Shown piece after piece: positions 34,484 to 46,921 of a stretch of DNA of 64,000 nt. Made by a program: the position numbers and the translations under genes. The notes below the pieces were generated by a model. The model did no database searches and had not been told where the DNA came from. It saw nothing but the letters and a program-made list of their open reading frames with translations. The stretch is taken from positions 4,361,810 to 4,425,809 of the forward strand of contig CM041197.1 in NCBI GenBank assembly GCA_023078555.1, read 5' to 3'. Each line of letters starts with the position of its first letter. The first letter of the stretch is position 1. This stretch comes from Ulva prolifera. Its lineage: Eukaryota; Chlorophyta; Ulvophyceae; Ulvales; Ulvaceae.

Positions 34484-36104
34484 GCACTGTGAACTCTCAC
34501 CGCCGCGAAGCCCGTCCCACCCAAGCGCCTTGCCAGGTGGCCTGCTGCATGGCCACCGAAACAGTACGCGCCGGGCAGGGCTGAACAGCCAAACGCATGA
34601 CAAACATATGATGGAACAGTCGACCCTTGTTATTGAGGGGACTTCAATTCAACGGGACCAAATCAACTCCAAATCAACGGCAAAACATGCCGAGAGCCTG
34701 ACTGAGTGAACGGGGTCATTCGAAGAATAAAACATAGGTTCATTACATGGCAGACGTGCACAGGTTCACTACCATAGGTGTTCTAACTCGTGACATGCAC
34801 ATCTGATGTTGCCTTGCGCTACAAGCTTTTCTCATGGCGAAACAGTGTTCATGAGACAGCTTCAGCTGCAGCTTCATGAGGCAGTGTTCATGCCCCCAGC
34901 CAGCACCTTTGGGGGTTTTGAACGTCCCAACAGACACATCAGTCGGTTTCAGGCACAATCGCTCTCCTCGCGTCAGCACCATGCATCATGCCGCCCGCCA
35001 AAACTGAGCCAAAAGGTACTGAACGTAATTATATTCAGAACGACGCGAGATCAGCGGCCATGAATTTCACGGAAACGACTGATATGTTAATTGAATTCCG
35101 GTGGTCCGCATGTAACTTGGCGCGAAACGAACGAGTGATCAGGCAGCATGCACGTCGAGATGAGAGTCGAAGTTATGGGGTTACGGATTTTGGGGCTGCG
35201 AGGTGATAGAAGTACGGATTGTGAAGACATGAAACACACATGCTGGTGGATTCGGCAGAGGCTGCACATGGCAGAACCGACATTTCTGCAGCCCCACAAC
35301 AGCCTGCAATTAGCATGCAAGTGCATTGGGTGCAGTGATGGCGGCCATGAGTACCCAGCAGTTTCTTACTGAGGCTGAACTGGTCATTTTGGACCCCACT
35401 TTTGGCACAAACAGGCCAAACATGCCTCAACTTCAAGGCACCAGCCTTTCACAGGCACAAAGCAACCGTATTGGCTGCGGCTTCCAGGCGCCAGGGGACC
35501 ATGTATCTCACTCACCATCTACTGACACTCCCTTCAAGTCGGGCGTCGAAGGGCTAATGTAAAAAAAAGAGACAGACATGTTGGCTACTTCCTCATGTGC
35601 ATACCCTCGATCGAGCTTGAGAATTCAGCACGTAGCTAATTTCAGCCGGACACGTACGCAGGCAAATCTAGATATACGCAGTACTAGTGGTGCCGCTACG
35701 AGCTACCCATAGTTTCAAGAAAGTTGAGCGTTGGGTGCTGAGACGCACAGCAGTGAACGTACCATCTCAGTCGAAATAATCTCTGCGAGACCGTTGACCT
35801 CCGCCGGCCCCAGGAAGTACATCCCGTACGGCACCGGTGCGCTGCTGATGCTCGAGATGTCAACTTGCCCCTCCAGCTCAATCTCCGGGACAAAAATCTC
35901 AACGTTCAGTGTAGGATTTTCCGAAATATCAGAGAAGTCGGCGACCCGGACGCCAGCTTGGACCGATGCTGCTTCCTGCTGTAAATGTCGCGATCGCCCT
36001 CCGCGGCCGTGTGCGACTGCACTTGCCACGACATGCACGTTGCATTTGGAGTACTGCCAGCAAACACAGAAGCCAAAAATGAGACATAATACGGCTTTCA
36101 ACAT
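31015..36104 (-). CDS. Receptor-like protein kinase, compact (5 exons)
   Basis: Exons on the minus strand: 36104-35763, 33763-33483, 32857-31936, 31789-31648, 31400-31015. All phases agree and the sum is 2,073 nt (690 aa). Exon 1 starts with a signal peptide (MLKAVLCLIFGFCVCWQYSKC). The ectodomain (to about 272) has NFSNMTLLLPNVTYDGIF and a Cys-containing segment CCTKRQCNILY. One membrane helix (IAAGVAVSVLVALAALGAF) spans about 273-298. The kinase runs from about 410: EGGQGVVQF, VAVKFF (K441), hinge PCMVLEKGESLQEW, HRDLKPGNVL, LMDFGCA, SYAPPEVAQAAEYGV, ATDMWALGVMAFELLTG and EARPTAQEVV. All catalytic residues are present and it is an RD kinase, so probably active. Only about five residues follow the domain. 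Donors are GTACGT, GTCTGC and GTGCGC; acceptors end GCAG. Confidence 0.85.
34443..34481. repeat. 39-bp poly-G/C tract
   Basis: Thirty-nine consecutive G on the plus strand (C on the coding strand) within the 2-kb first intron (35762-33764) of the minus-strand kinase gene. The rest of that intron shows no other feature. Confidence 0.9.
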
Positions 36105-36791
36105 CTGGCAGGTGCCCTGCTTTCACGCTTTCGCGACTTGTGGCTTCATCATGCGCAGGCGGTCGGCTCAGGCTGTCGATCGATTGCTTCAGCTGTCACG
36201 GAGCTGTCACAGAGCTATTCTACAGAAGAGCGAGTGGGCAGATAGACACTCACAGCGAAATATTTTCTTCCGAGCTGTGACAGAGCTTGTTACAGATGGA
36301 GCCCCAGCCAGAAGTGCAAAGTTTGATATTGTGGAAATACCATTGATACACATGTTACATACAAGGTACAGCCAGAGAGGCTCTAGGCCAGTACCATCGT
36401 ATTGACGGTATGAAGTCGCCGGTATCGCATCCCCGCACGGTATTCTCGACACAAGTCGAGTATCCAGACACATTGCAGCCACGGCACACGCGCACAAATA
36501 CCCACCGCAGATCGTGCATCTAATCGATCCTAGCTTCGTGCATAAACAATCTATCATGACACTGATCATTGTCCTGCAAACTGCACACTCGCTACCTCAG
36601 CCAGTCGGTCGCAAGCAGCGCCCGAACCGTTGCCATATCGGAGCATTCTGCAGTATCAGACGGGTATCACAGCCATGCATGTAGAATTACAGACAAGAAA
36701 AGCATCTAGACACGCAGATAAATCTCTCCCGAAACGCACTGTCACCTACCAGCAGCGCCACTAGATGGCTAGTCAGCGCCGTTGCATCGAT
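36105..36791. other. Spacer upstream of compact kinase gene
   Basis: Between the kinase start codon and the stop of the next minus-strand gene. It should contain the kinase promoter, but I see no clear TATA box or other element. An imperfect repeat of ACAGAGCT-type words lies near 36.19-36.30 kb. Confidence 0.35.
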
Positions 36792-38860
36792 TCATGGCGT
36801 TGCCAGCATCTCCAGCATGCGGCTGCGTTGTGATTCTGGCAGGGAGCTCAGAAAGGTAGCTCTTTCTCGCTCTGGAAGACAGTTGACTGAACGCAGAAGC
36901 ATGATCAGAGTCGCATTGTCCTGCTCCCTTTCCATTTGCGCGTGTGCTTTTGCCTGCAAGTCGTGAAAGGTTCAGCATGCTGTATGCTATGGTAGAATAT
37001 ACAGTGTTTCAACGTACTGTTAAACTAGACATGGGATTGACACACACACCTGTACCCGTGCAGAGACGCGGGGCTGCGGATTAGCTTGAGCTGCATCTGT
37101 GGTGTCTTTGTTCACCCTTGCTGAACTCTTCTCACCTTGAGCATTTGTGGCCCATCTCCCCTTGATGTTCTGTGCGCCCTACATGGCAAACTGGTGAGTA
37201 TAGCAACTGTCAAGCACTGGAAATCGTACACAGTGGCAGTCACGTCAGAGTTGCGTACCTGCGCCGCAGCTGCACCGCCTCGCTGAGACGCAGAGGCTGG
37301 TGACCATTTCCTCTGCAGCAGTCTAGTGTTTGACTTGGCTGACCATGAGCGCGTCCACATGCAGGGGCAGCAGCAGTGGGGAGCATACCTTGGGCCGAAC
37401 GGGCTGTGGCGCTTGTGCTGCAGCCAGCTGCTGCTGGTACATTTTCTCTGGCTGGCCGGGCTCCGCTTGCACCACAGCGGGCTGAAGAGCAGCGACCTGC
37501 ACCACTGACCTTTGCAGCAGTGTTATCGTTGAGAAGGCTGACCACCGGCAAGTCACAGGCAGGGGCTGCAGCAGTGGGGGACACACCTGGGCCTAACGGG
37601 GGGAATTGGGCTGCAACATGGCTGCAGGCACTGCGTGACCAGCAACGGTATTGCTTGTGCTGCAGCCACCTGCTGCTGGTACGCTCTCTGAGGCTGGTCG
37701 AGCTTCGCTTCTTTACATTCATTTCAGTGGGCTAAAGACCACATCGATATCCGTTCTCGCCTCGGCACACGCATGGTAACCTGAAACCAATTTGGACTTT
37801 TACAAACCTTTTGAAGGGGGCCGCATTGGACTGACCCTGTGCATGCGCTGATGGGCAGACAGTCTCCCAAGGGACATCTGGCTGGAGATACAGAGCATGG
37901 ATCGGTTGGATTGGAAGCTCTGAGCGTACATCGGGATGGGTTGGCGGTATCTGAAACTCTGTTGGTGGTATCTGCAACTCTGGTGTACCGTTCGTTGTTC
38001 CTCGGAGCTCACGTATCTGCCTCTTCAGGTCATCGGACAAACACGGTTGAAATTTATCAGGACGCGGATGCATTGTTTCTTCGCAGCCATTTCTCAGTTG
38101 TATCTACCAGAAGCTTGTCTTGTAATTCCTTGGGTCCAGTCCAGATACTTCTGGTCGATGAACCACGTGTTGAAAGCAGCTGCTGCAATGTCTAGGATGT
38201 CAATTGACTTCGAACCACACGCTGACAGAGTTCAGGGCCGTTGAATCACCTTGATACATTTTTCCATTGTGTAAGCCTGACCCGTATAGAGCAATTTCAT
38301 GCTCAATTTGAAGCTTCTGACACGTTTGTTGGCGATCAATTCTACATGTCGACTATCGCTCAGGCCACGGAGAGCAACCTTCAGTGATGCTCGAAGACTT
38401 GATCTGAATTTCAGCTCCGTGGATTCCAATGTTGTCGTCTTCATAATGTGCTGCCGTTTATCGAGTGCTCTGAGAATTTGTCCTGAGTTGACAGACCACC
38501 AAGCTCGGACTCGGGACATTTTCCCCACAGACTGCTCAATTAACGAGTCTGCTGATCATTCAATTTGGTCGCCCTGCCTCTGGCCAATTTATCCCAACGA
38601 ACTTCTCAGATGCGTACTTACTGCATTCCAGAGTTTCCATGATGCACGCCTCCGAGATCCGTGTTCCAAGTTCTGCATGTTGCATGTATGGCTGCAACTT
38701 CGAGTCCATCCGTCCTGATTTCCTTCCTTGAGCAAGGCTTGGGCGATGCGTAGGACAACATCTGCGACTTGCCAGAATTCAAGCTTGCTGCTGCTTGCAC
38801 GATCTTCGTCAAGTTGCATCCAATAGCCGCATCCAATGGCTCCTAGCTTGGCAAGCACCG
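36792..38860 (-). CDS. Unknown multi-exon protein with Gln-rich repeats
   Basis: Minus-strand exons I can support: about 38858-38622 (LEFWQVADVVLRIAQALLKE; donor GTAAGT), 38531-38250 (SVGKMSRVRAWWSVNSGQIL, helical, in phase with the previous one), 38073-37808 (FQPCLSDDLKRQIRELRG), 37496-37389 (EKMYQQQLAAAQAPQPVRPK), about 37115-37051 and 36953-36792. The last exon ends LIMLLRSVNCLPERERATFL ... MLEMLATP and is in phase with the one before. The middle joins are unresolved, so this could be two genes. The Gln/Ala/Pro-rich part and helical C-terminus suggest an intracellular, perhaps nuclear, protein, but I recognise no family. Base composition is near 50% GC, unlike the kinases. Confidence 0.45.
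37313..37735 (-). repeat. Tandem exon-intron duplication
   Basis: Two diverged units of about 200-220 bp lie head to tail (about 37313-37508 and 37510-37735). Each encodes a related peptide on the minus strand: QPEKMYQQQLAAAQA in one and QPQRAYQQQVAAAQA in the other. Each is followed by VRPK or VRPR just before a donor. This is duplication of an exon with its flanking intron. Confidence 0.6.
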
Positions 38861-39022
38861 GCGAAATGCGGACTCGATTTCATACAGACTATAATCGCGA
38901 ACTGTTCTTTGCAGAGCACGACAGAATGCAGCCATCACGAGCAATAAAAAATATCCAGCGCAAGATCAACGATCTCCCATATGATTCTATCAGTGTATTT
39001 TGTTGCTTTGGCACGACTAGGT

Positions 39023-42000
39023 TCAGATGGAACGCTGGATGCGACGAGACTGCAGCCACATGATGTGGCTACGAGGGTGCACCCACATGTCCATCCACCG
39101 GTCAGCAACCAGAACTTCGAAGTGCCAGGCAGCACCCGGCTCGGAGCAACGAACACACATTGACGATATACAATCCCCACACCGAAAATCAGCACATGTG
39201 CAAGGCTGCGGATTCGCATGGAATGCGTGACAGGTGTTGTAGCAAACACTGCCCATACCGCTGCAGGCACCCCCAGCAACAGATACAAACAAGGACCTCA
39301 GGCACAGCGCAACTCGGGGCAGGATACAAAAGGTTATAATATATTCTTGGAATTTCGCGTGTCAGATCAGCGATTTTCACGCTAATCATGGATTGCACAG
39401 AGAACGGGGCGGAATACGCAGCTGTGCAGTGCTGCGCAGAATGCGGCCCTATACCACATCAGAAACAGCGCCTCGGCGCAGAACAAGCTGCAGTTTACTC
39501 GACACGATAATAACTTGCATTTGTGAAAGAGCCGGGAGAGTATGCCTCCTTGAACAAGCTACTCATAGTTCGGCGTTCCATACTGCACGAATATCGTCGA
39601 TGCCAGACAAGCACGGTGAAGCGCAAACTTTGCGAAAGCGAGCCGCATTGAAACTCAAAAAAAACGTTTGCAATCATGTTGCGACAGTCTACACGTTGGT
39701 AAAGGTCTCAGGACGAGAGGCGCTGATAGCCATGTTGGGAAGCCAATGCCACCGACGTATCCGGCGGTAACGGGGTATTGCTGTCGTATCAAACTTTCAC
39801 TTCCTGGCTGTGAGCTGGGCGGCCAGCTGTGATCAACGAAACGACCCAGACAGTGTGCGAATGTTACACTTTCGCATGGAAACATGTACTATGTACTGCT
39901 GTATTTCCAGGTACCAGAGTTGACGTTGAGGGAACCTCCTTTCCCCCGGGCATGCACAAAATTCGCGCGGAAGGATTTTTAGTTTACGCATCGTGACCTG
40001 GTACCATTGTGCAGGTGCCCCGTGCAGCTCACTGACACAGAGGAGTTCCACGTTCAATGCCACAATTTGCTGGCCGTGTCGTCCTGCGATTGCGAACTTC
40101 CTGGCACTCTCACCAAACGTCTCAGTGACTGACTGCATGGGTCCACGATACCCAGAACGGCTGATCGATATAGTTTGCGCCACAGGCGCTTAGAGCTTCA
40201 TCTGAGGTTCCATCATATATCTCAACTGAGATATGGAGTCCATATTATGGACAGCTGCTCCAGGGCATGCACGTGTGCACATGTGAATGGCGTTCTGTGG
40301 ACGCATCCGCGTGTGCAGCATGCGCGCAAGACAGCATAGGGCTCGAGCTCGCGGCAGGCATCTGGGTCGCCGGAATTTTCGGGTCCACTACCAGCAGAGC
40401 CATGTACGACACTGACTGAAAATTGCGCCGAGGTGACAGTGTTTGTAGAATCAATCACTACAAGAATGACTTGACCAGGGACAGGCTCCCGGGCGAGCGG
40501 GCTCACCAGGGACACTGGTGGCTACGGTCTCCTGGTTGAGAGTTCCGGGTTGAGCGTCACGCAGCTCGCGTCTGCGTGCCCGGGAGTCGGAATTTCTCAT
40601 CTTCCGGGCAGTCGCGCGTGGTTTGGTCGGGTGCCATCGCCCGGAACAGCATGCTTTCCTGCTCCGGGTCTTTCAATGTGCGACGGCGAGCATCCGAACG
40701 CCGGAATAAGTTCAAGTTCACATAACATGCCACCTCGCGGGGCCGTGGTGGTGCACGCCATTTACGCACGCCATTGACACTACCATTAGATGCCGCACAC
40801 GCGGAGCATTGAAGCTATCTCGACACACGGAGAGTTGTCTCATGTCTCGGCCAGGCAAATTGTATCGAATTCGTGCACATACATGTTTTCCACGCTGCAA
40901 CTTTGGATATTCGAGCCCCGCGAAGAGTGTGGCCACCACCATGCCCATTGATACCAGTGACAGCTGCTTTCTTCTTGTCTCTTTTTCTCTGTAGACGTAA
41001 ACTCAAGAGCGTTGTCGTCGTACCCCAGTGCCGCAGCGATCATTGATCAAGACAAGTACGCCTAGGCTCGACAGGAAATATGCCAATCGATGGGACGTCT
41101 CTATTCTATTCAACATCGAGTCGCATAATGTTATCTTCAGGAGATGTCTATTTGGGGGGTACGAAGTTGCCCATTTGTCTGGTCGTGTTAAGTTGCATGT
41201 AGGAGCGGAGACCGCTCCTGTGCAATCTAGCGGATGGACCAGAAAACATGTGACAGCGAGTTCGAGTGTGCAGGGGAGTCAAGCATGCAGATGTACTGCC
41301 TTCTTAATGCAACATGACGAAGTTGACACTTCACCGCAGGTATGCCTCACTCAGCAGCAGGTGTCACAAACGCCTCAGCAATGTCCCGAACTTCGACAGG
41401 TGTCTCCTCGAGACAGGAGCACCAAGCAGAAGCCATGTGTAGCTCTTGCATGGACACGTGCTGATGGGTACAGGTGCCTTCACGAATGATTAGCTTCTGC
41501 TTCAGTACACTACAGCCTGGCTGACAACCTGAAGCTGGCCCGCCATACTAGGTATGCTTCTGCAAAAGATGTGTTGCACGCAGTCAACACTGGCGCTGAC
41601 ATGAGGCTGACAGTGTACGGCTGCTTCAAGACATGAGGATTGGTGCAGGGCAACGGCTGCATGAGCAGTCTGGCAAATGAGAAGCCTGTGAGGTAGCAGA
41701 TGCAGCCACCATTGGCCTGCCACCACAAGCTGAAGGTGAGGATTGCTCCCGCCTGTGATGCAATTTTCAGCAGTTGTGCACTATGATGAGCACGATGGCA
41801 CGTCGTGGTGACTGCTATGCCTCTGAAAGCATCCCATTTGCAGGCAACAGCTGGATACGGCACGACAACAACGTCTTTGAACACAAGCAACCGTCTGCTG
41901 GTCGTAATAGGAGTCAAGCAGAAGAAGAGAGAATTTCGCCCATAGTTGTCTCTGCCTGATTTACGTTTCATGCTGATCCGCCTGCAAAGCGCAGGCCTGG

Positions 42001-43640
42001 TTGCCGGATGCCGGCCCTCGTATGACAGAGCTTGTGCAGAGCGGCAACCATTGCGCCAGGGCGGTGATATGTGATGTGACAAAGTTGTAGAGCTGATGGG
42101 GATTCCCGGTAGGCGATTGGTGGCATACTGCCACGGCGCAGCGGCGATGGGTGATCGGCGCGACACGAGCTGTAATTTGTCTGTGATCATACCAATACTT
42201 AATGATGCATGTATGCGACGCTCAACGATGAAATGGTGCATCCTGTATGATTTACGCTCCCCGTCGGCATTACCCGGAAGCCGAATTACCACGGACAGAG
42301 TAAAAACCCACCCGCGACAACGACTTCCGGGCAACGCGATCCGTCCACAGAAGACGATAAAGAGACGCAGAAGAGAAAAAACATCACACTTTAGTTACAT
42401 TATTAAGATGTACGCCGTTTCTGGCGCGAGCGGAGACTCGGCGAGCGAGGGACATGCCTGATGTGCGTCATGGGAAAGCTCGAGCCAAGTCGGCCTCGCC
42501 AGAACGCGCCCGACTCGACATTCAACGACGGCGAGACGACACACATGTGAACAACAACGATCTGTCGTGTGTTCATGGGCGCAGCGTAGACCGATATACG
42601 CGTTATTAAAGGTGACGAAAGGAAGGCAGTCAGCACCTCAGCCTGGAATCGCGCGTCGCATGAGGGGCCAAGCGCCATGTGATACACCACTGGCTTCTCC
42701 GAAGCCACAAATATGCAGATATTTGACTATGTGCAGTCTGTACGAGCGTTATTGACGCCCAGGTTTATCATCGTACCAGCCACGAGATGGACTGAACGAT
42801 ACTTACAACCGGCGAAGACAGCGACTTCCACGTCTGATCACGCGAAATCGACAGACACCAACAGCAGGATAGACTTGACTGTCATTGGGTACGAATGATC
42901 TGGTGATTCGTAGGCGGTGACGGATCTGGGAACCAGCTCACCTGCGTGTCCCCATGCTAAGCAGAGTCTCACGATGCCGCCAACGCACTCGTGCCAGGCA
43001 TACAGAACGCACATGGGTACGTAAATTGTCTCTACGTCGATGGACGACGCCGGCGCATGCTAATCACGAACATCGGAGACCGAAGCAGGTGGCATGCACA
43101 CACAAACACACGCTCCTGACGATCCACATGCATCTCCAAGAACGCGCAGGCCCGTACCGGACACCCGCAGATACACATAGGAACAACATATCTCACGATC
43201 GGCTACCACGGTACTCTCAATATAGCTATTCGAGTGGCGCTGAAGTCGCGCTCGATCACCCGGGAGAGCTCACCAAACAGCCCTCCGGGTGCCTGTCCCT
43301 GGTCAAGTCGTTCTTGTAGTGAATCGCAGCGCTGCGACTGTGCGGAACACACCGCCTGCAGAATCAGTGCAGATGCAACGAAGAGCGCAGACCCTAGACA
43401 AGAAGAAATAGAAAGGACTTTGATCAAGGAGAAAGTGGGAAATAGCAAGTTCCTAGATCAAGGATTTCTCTCACGCCAGCTTGTGTGACATCGAGCTGTC
43501 TGTTCACATTGTGTGCCACCTGACGGGAGATGAGCATGTAGCTGCACATGTCTGATGCTCCTGGATCAACATCATGAACCACGACCTGGACCAAATTATG
43601 CGTTTCTTGAAGGCGCCACATGTACTACCTTAGTGGTACT
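39023..43640 (-). CDS. Possible large secreted/membrane gene, exons unresolved
   Basis: Several minus-strand pieces read like coding sequence, but I could not join them. From 5' to 3': about 43480-43621 (NLVQVVVHDVDPGASDMCSY); 43394-43215, a hydrophobic signal-like stretch ALFVASALILQAVCSAQ, then a soluble part and donor GTACCG; about 42720-42413 (PVVYHMALGPSCDARFQAEV); about 40520-40300 (GQVILVVIDSTNTVTSAQFS); about 40190-40000 (KFAIAGRHGQQIVALNVELL); and about 39270-39060, Cys-rich (CTCADFRCGDCISSMCVRC). The hydrophobic leader and Cys-rich piece suggest an extracellular protein. The number of genes, the order and the family are inference only. Confidence 0.3.
41510..42334 (-). CDS. 274-codon open frame, unknown
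   Basis: An uninterrupted minus-strand frame starting MPGSRCRGWVFTLSVVIRLP. A frame this long is unusual in near-50% GC sequence, but the product has no motif I recognise and mixed hydrophobic and basic composition. It lies between candidate exons of the region 39.0-43.6 kb, so it may be intronic chance. Confidence 0.2.
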   Translation of the reverse strand: MPGSRCRGWVFTLSVVIRLPGNADGERKSYRMHHFIVERRIHASLSIGMITDKLQLVSRRSPIAAAPWQYATNRLPGIPISSTTLSHHISPPWRNGCRSAQALSYEGRHPATRPALCRRISMKRKSGRDNYGRNSLFFCLTPITTSRRLLVFKDVVVVPYPAVACKWDAFRGIAVTTTCHRAHHSAQLLKIASQAGAILTFSLWWQANGGCICYLTGFSFARLLMQPLPCTNPHVLKQPYTVSLMSAPVLTACNTSFAEAYLVWRASFRLSARL

Positions 43641-44129
43641 TTAGTATGCCGCAACCTGACACAAAGTTGCAGCAGACAAAAGCACCGGCCTACACTGCGA
43701 ACTCGAAGCAGCATTCAGCCGGTGAACTACACACATGGAGCCGATCATTCGTGATCTTTGCGTCGGCTGCGGAGGGGATTTGTCTGTGCTAGCTACGTCT
43801 GTGGTCCGTGTGGTGATGTTTGCCTCCAACTATTTTATGCACACAGCATGTTTGCCGAGATGGCCGGCCTTGCGTTGGAGCTTGGCATGCCGCGGCATTG
43901 GCACCACCTTGGCCATGCGTTAATGTGTGACCTGCCGCAGGAGCGTGACGGCGGGGTGCGGGGATGAAGGGCTAGGTCTTGGGACGGGGGGTCCAGCCTG
44001 AGGTACCTACGTGTACGGGTGCGCGGGGTCGTGTGGGGGCCGGTGGGGGGCTTCTGATTGACGGGGTGGGTTTTTCTGGGAGACTCTAGGGCTTCGCGGG
44101 GGTCACCCCGGTTGTTGTGGGCGTCCCTG
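43641..44129. other. Spacer
   Basis: GC-rich, with G-runs near 43.95-44.10 kb. No gene or repeat recognised before the duplication begins. Confidence 0.4.
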
Positions 44130-45160
44130 TGTGTTTGCGTTTCCGTGTTGGAGTTCAACCCGGTTGCTGTGCTGTGACACTTGCGGCCTCCTGGTGTGCA
44201 GAACCAACACGGGAACTTTCAGCCTGGCCACGGCGGCGCTTCCCGGCAGCAGCCGCGGCGGCGCGGCGAGGCTTTCCGGTGCAGCCGCATGGAGCTCTAG
44301 ATCCTCGCGGCCGCGCTCACCGCCGTGCTGCTGCTCAGCGTCCTCCTCCTCGTCCTCCTGCTCTCTTGAGATCACACCGCAAGCTCACCCTCGGCTCCAA
44401 GAAACCTGGCCTGGCGTGGGATCGGCACTTCGTCCGTGGCTGCATGCGTGCGTGTGTCTTGATCAAAGGGCGGGGCTGCACACTCCGCGGTGCACTCTGT
44501 CGGCGCCTGTCACGCTGTGACTCAAAATCTTCCCGCAGCACACAACACGCAGCACACGCAACGTGCGAGGTCTGGTGTAAGGGGACCCGGCAAGGGCGAG
44601 GTGGCAGCCGCGGACAGGGGTCCCTGGAGCCCTGAACGCTGAGACGGCGCGCGGTGCACTCATGCACGGGGCAGTGTGGCGTGCTGGGCCAGCGGCAACT
44701 GAGCCCCGCGGCCGCACCAGCGCGGGCTGCGTCTGCATGTGTACATGCTAGTGGTAAGCTCCACGGTGTGCATGCGCAGGCTAGGCTCTTGTGGCGTGCA
44801 TCACGGGGGGGAGGCATCCGGCTATGCTGCACAGCATGCCCGTCTTGAGCTTCGCGTCTGCACTCGCTGCCCCCTGAGCATCGGCGGGCATCGCGCATCT
44901 CGCCATGTCGATTCGCTGTGTGTACCTGGAGACGTGCTGCAGCTGAGGGGCTGCGGCGCAGTCAGTTCGGTACGGCATCGCTGGAGCAGCTACGTGCGGG
45001 CCTGCACCCCCTCTTCCATGCCAGAGGGCGGCCACGAGTGTTCAACACGACGGTCACCTGTCCCACCTGCGGTCCGTGACATCAACACTGTACTGCTAGT
45101 AACTATCTGCATGCTGCTTCTCTGGAGTTTCGCCTTGGTCAAGTTCCACAGTTTGCCGAA
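44130..45160. repeat. Segmental duplication, copy 2
   Basis: Collinear with 28740-30180, with the same order of blocks and no counterpart of the 29753-30075 insertion. The short hydrophobic frame seen in copy 1 is closed by an early stop here (TAG at 44298-44300). No coherent longer gene is visible in either copy. Confidence 0.7.
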
Positions 45161-46835
45161 GTTTGCTGTAAGGCTATGTTCAGTGGCGGCGGGCGCACAG
45201 CGAGGACGCGGACTGTTCGACCGGGTCTACAGCGGCTACGTGTTCAGTGGCGATTAGTGTCATCCGGACGCACAGCCCCGCGAATGCAACGAGCCGTCTA
45301 AATGCATCCAAACTGCACGTCTGAGCTCTGTGCGATAACTATAGACCTTGTATGGTGTCTTGTGGTGTTGCGAGATGAGTTCTTCCTCGAATGCCGACGC
45401 GGAAGGCCCGCGGTGGCCTGTTGCCCTAGACTTCCCCACGGCCATCGTTCCGTCCTAATCACCACCGATTGGAGGATATTTGACAAAACTTTCAAATTAT
45501 ACTTCCCCCTGTTCGCGAGAGAACTTGGGACATGTGGCGTCAGAAGCCATGGTGCACGTTCACAGATTCAGACGCAAATGTCGATGGCAAAGCAAGAAAC
45601 AACACAACACAAACCAGGTATATGCACAGTTTTCATGATCGGCGGTCAGGTAGCTTCGAGGCCGTTCCCTGGCACATCAGAGTGTGTGCGTCCTGCCTGA
45701 GCGTCCGCGTCCACGCCCTATGCTGTGCGTCCTCCCTGTGCGCACCCCCCCCCCCCCCCCCCCCCCCCCCCCGGGGGGGTACTCACAGGCTGTCTTACTT
45801 GCCCGCTCGGCCGCCGCGGGCAGCGGGGCCCCGCTATCTCGTAGCCCCTTAGCCCCTTACCCCCAGCCGACGCACACCGACGCACACCGGGCGACCGCGA
45901 CACCGACGTACGGCCAGAGGTACACCTCTCTTACCTCTCTCTTACCTCTCTGGTGGTCTGCGTGGCCCTGTGTGTGTCGCTTGCAGATCACTGGCTCCGG
46001 TCACGCTCCACGTAATCGCACGTTCCACGTAACCTCACAGCATCGTACGACGACGTCGCGTGGCGCACCGGCGGAATATATGTATATCTCTGTTTCTGTT
46101 GAAACGCCATCTCTGAACGTTGTCGTCGGGCTGCTGTTGGATGGGTGGGTGGATGGGTGGGAGGGTTGGCAGCTGTGCGGGCATTCCCACCACTGGACCC
46201 ACAGTCTGGCCTTCATCTTGACCTCCAGCCTCCAGCGAACCATCCTGTCGGACGGCTGGAGCAATTGCTCGAGGAAGAAGCCGTCTCGGCGTGTTGACTG
46301 TCGTCATACTGCACTCCGGCTGCAATGCCGTTGCGTACAGCGCGGCATGATCCTAGCACATGCAAGGCACGTGAATTCTTATGGTGTGTACAAGAAAACT
46401 GCAAGGCGATTTGTGGGTTCGCTGCACGTCTTGAATGCTTGTTGATGCTCGTCGATCTTTTGGCGCACCCACACGTCAAGGCATTCCCAAAAAAGCGCGA
46501 TAGAATAGCATGCAGCGCAGGTTCCAGATGTGCTGGTGAGCAATGTCCTTTCCATCGGGACCAGGGACACAACGTGTCGCTGCAGACGGCAGAGCATACA
46601 ACGTGGCTAAGGGGAGCTTGTGCGATTCTCAGCCGATCGCCTCGTCGGCAGTAACGCGACCTGTAGTGCCAAATCCTGGATGTATCGGTGTCGAAGGTAA
46701 CCAGCAGGTGTCAGGTGTGGTCTCAATCTAGCCTGCACGTGTAGCACAAGATCACATCACATTTTCCGTAAGCCCTTAACACATACCGCTGCCACACATG
46801 GCAATATCCCGTGAAACAGTAGGATCAGATCAGAA
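45161..46835. other. Spacer with simple repeats
   Basis: Contains 28 C followed by 7 G at 45745-45779, a C-rich AGCCCCTT repeat near 45.85 kb, tandem ACCTCTCTT near 45.92-45.95 kb and a GGATGGGTGG repeat near 46.14-46.17 kb that could form a G-quadruplex. No supported gene. Confidence 0.5.
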
Positions 46836-46905
46836 GTGCGTGTAGCTCAGTGGAAGAGCGCTGGCTTCAAGCCAAGAGGCCCGTGTTCAACTCACGGCAC
46901 GTACA
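46836..46905 (+). tRNA. tRNA-like gene, anticodon UCA (possible pseudogene)
   Basis: The sequence folds as a cloverleaf. The acceptor stem GTGCGTG pairs with CACGTAC (one G-U) before discriminator A. The D arm is GCTC-AGTGGAA-GAGC. The anticodon loop CTTCAAG puts UCA at 34-36, with U33 and A37. The variable loop is AGGC and the T arm is CCGTG-TTCAACT-CACGG. The anticodon stem lacks one base on its 5' side, so only three pairs form, which suggests a pseudogene or a tRNA-derived repeat. UCA would read UGA. The molecule lacks the long arm of selenocysteine tRNA. Only TTT follows, a weak terminator. It lies 45 bp before the satellite array. Confidence 0.55.
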
Positions 46906-46921
46906 GTTTCCAATGCCAGGC

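Noticed and set aside
46836-46905. Selenocysteine tRNA
   Set aside because: The anticodon would be UCA, but the molecule is only 70 nt with a 4-base variable loop and ordinary arm lengths.
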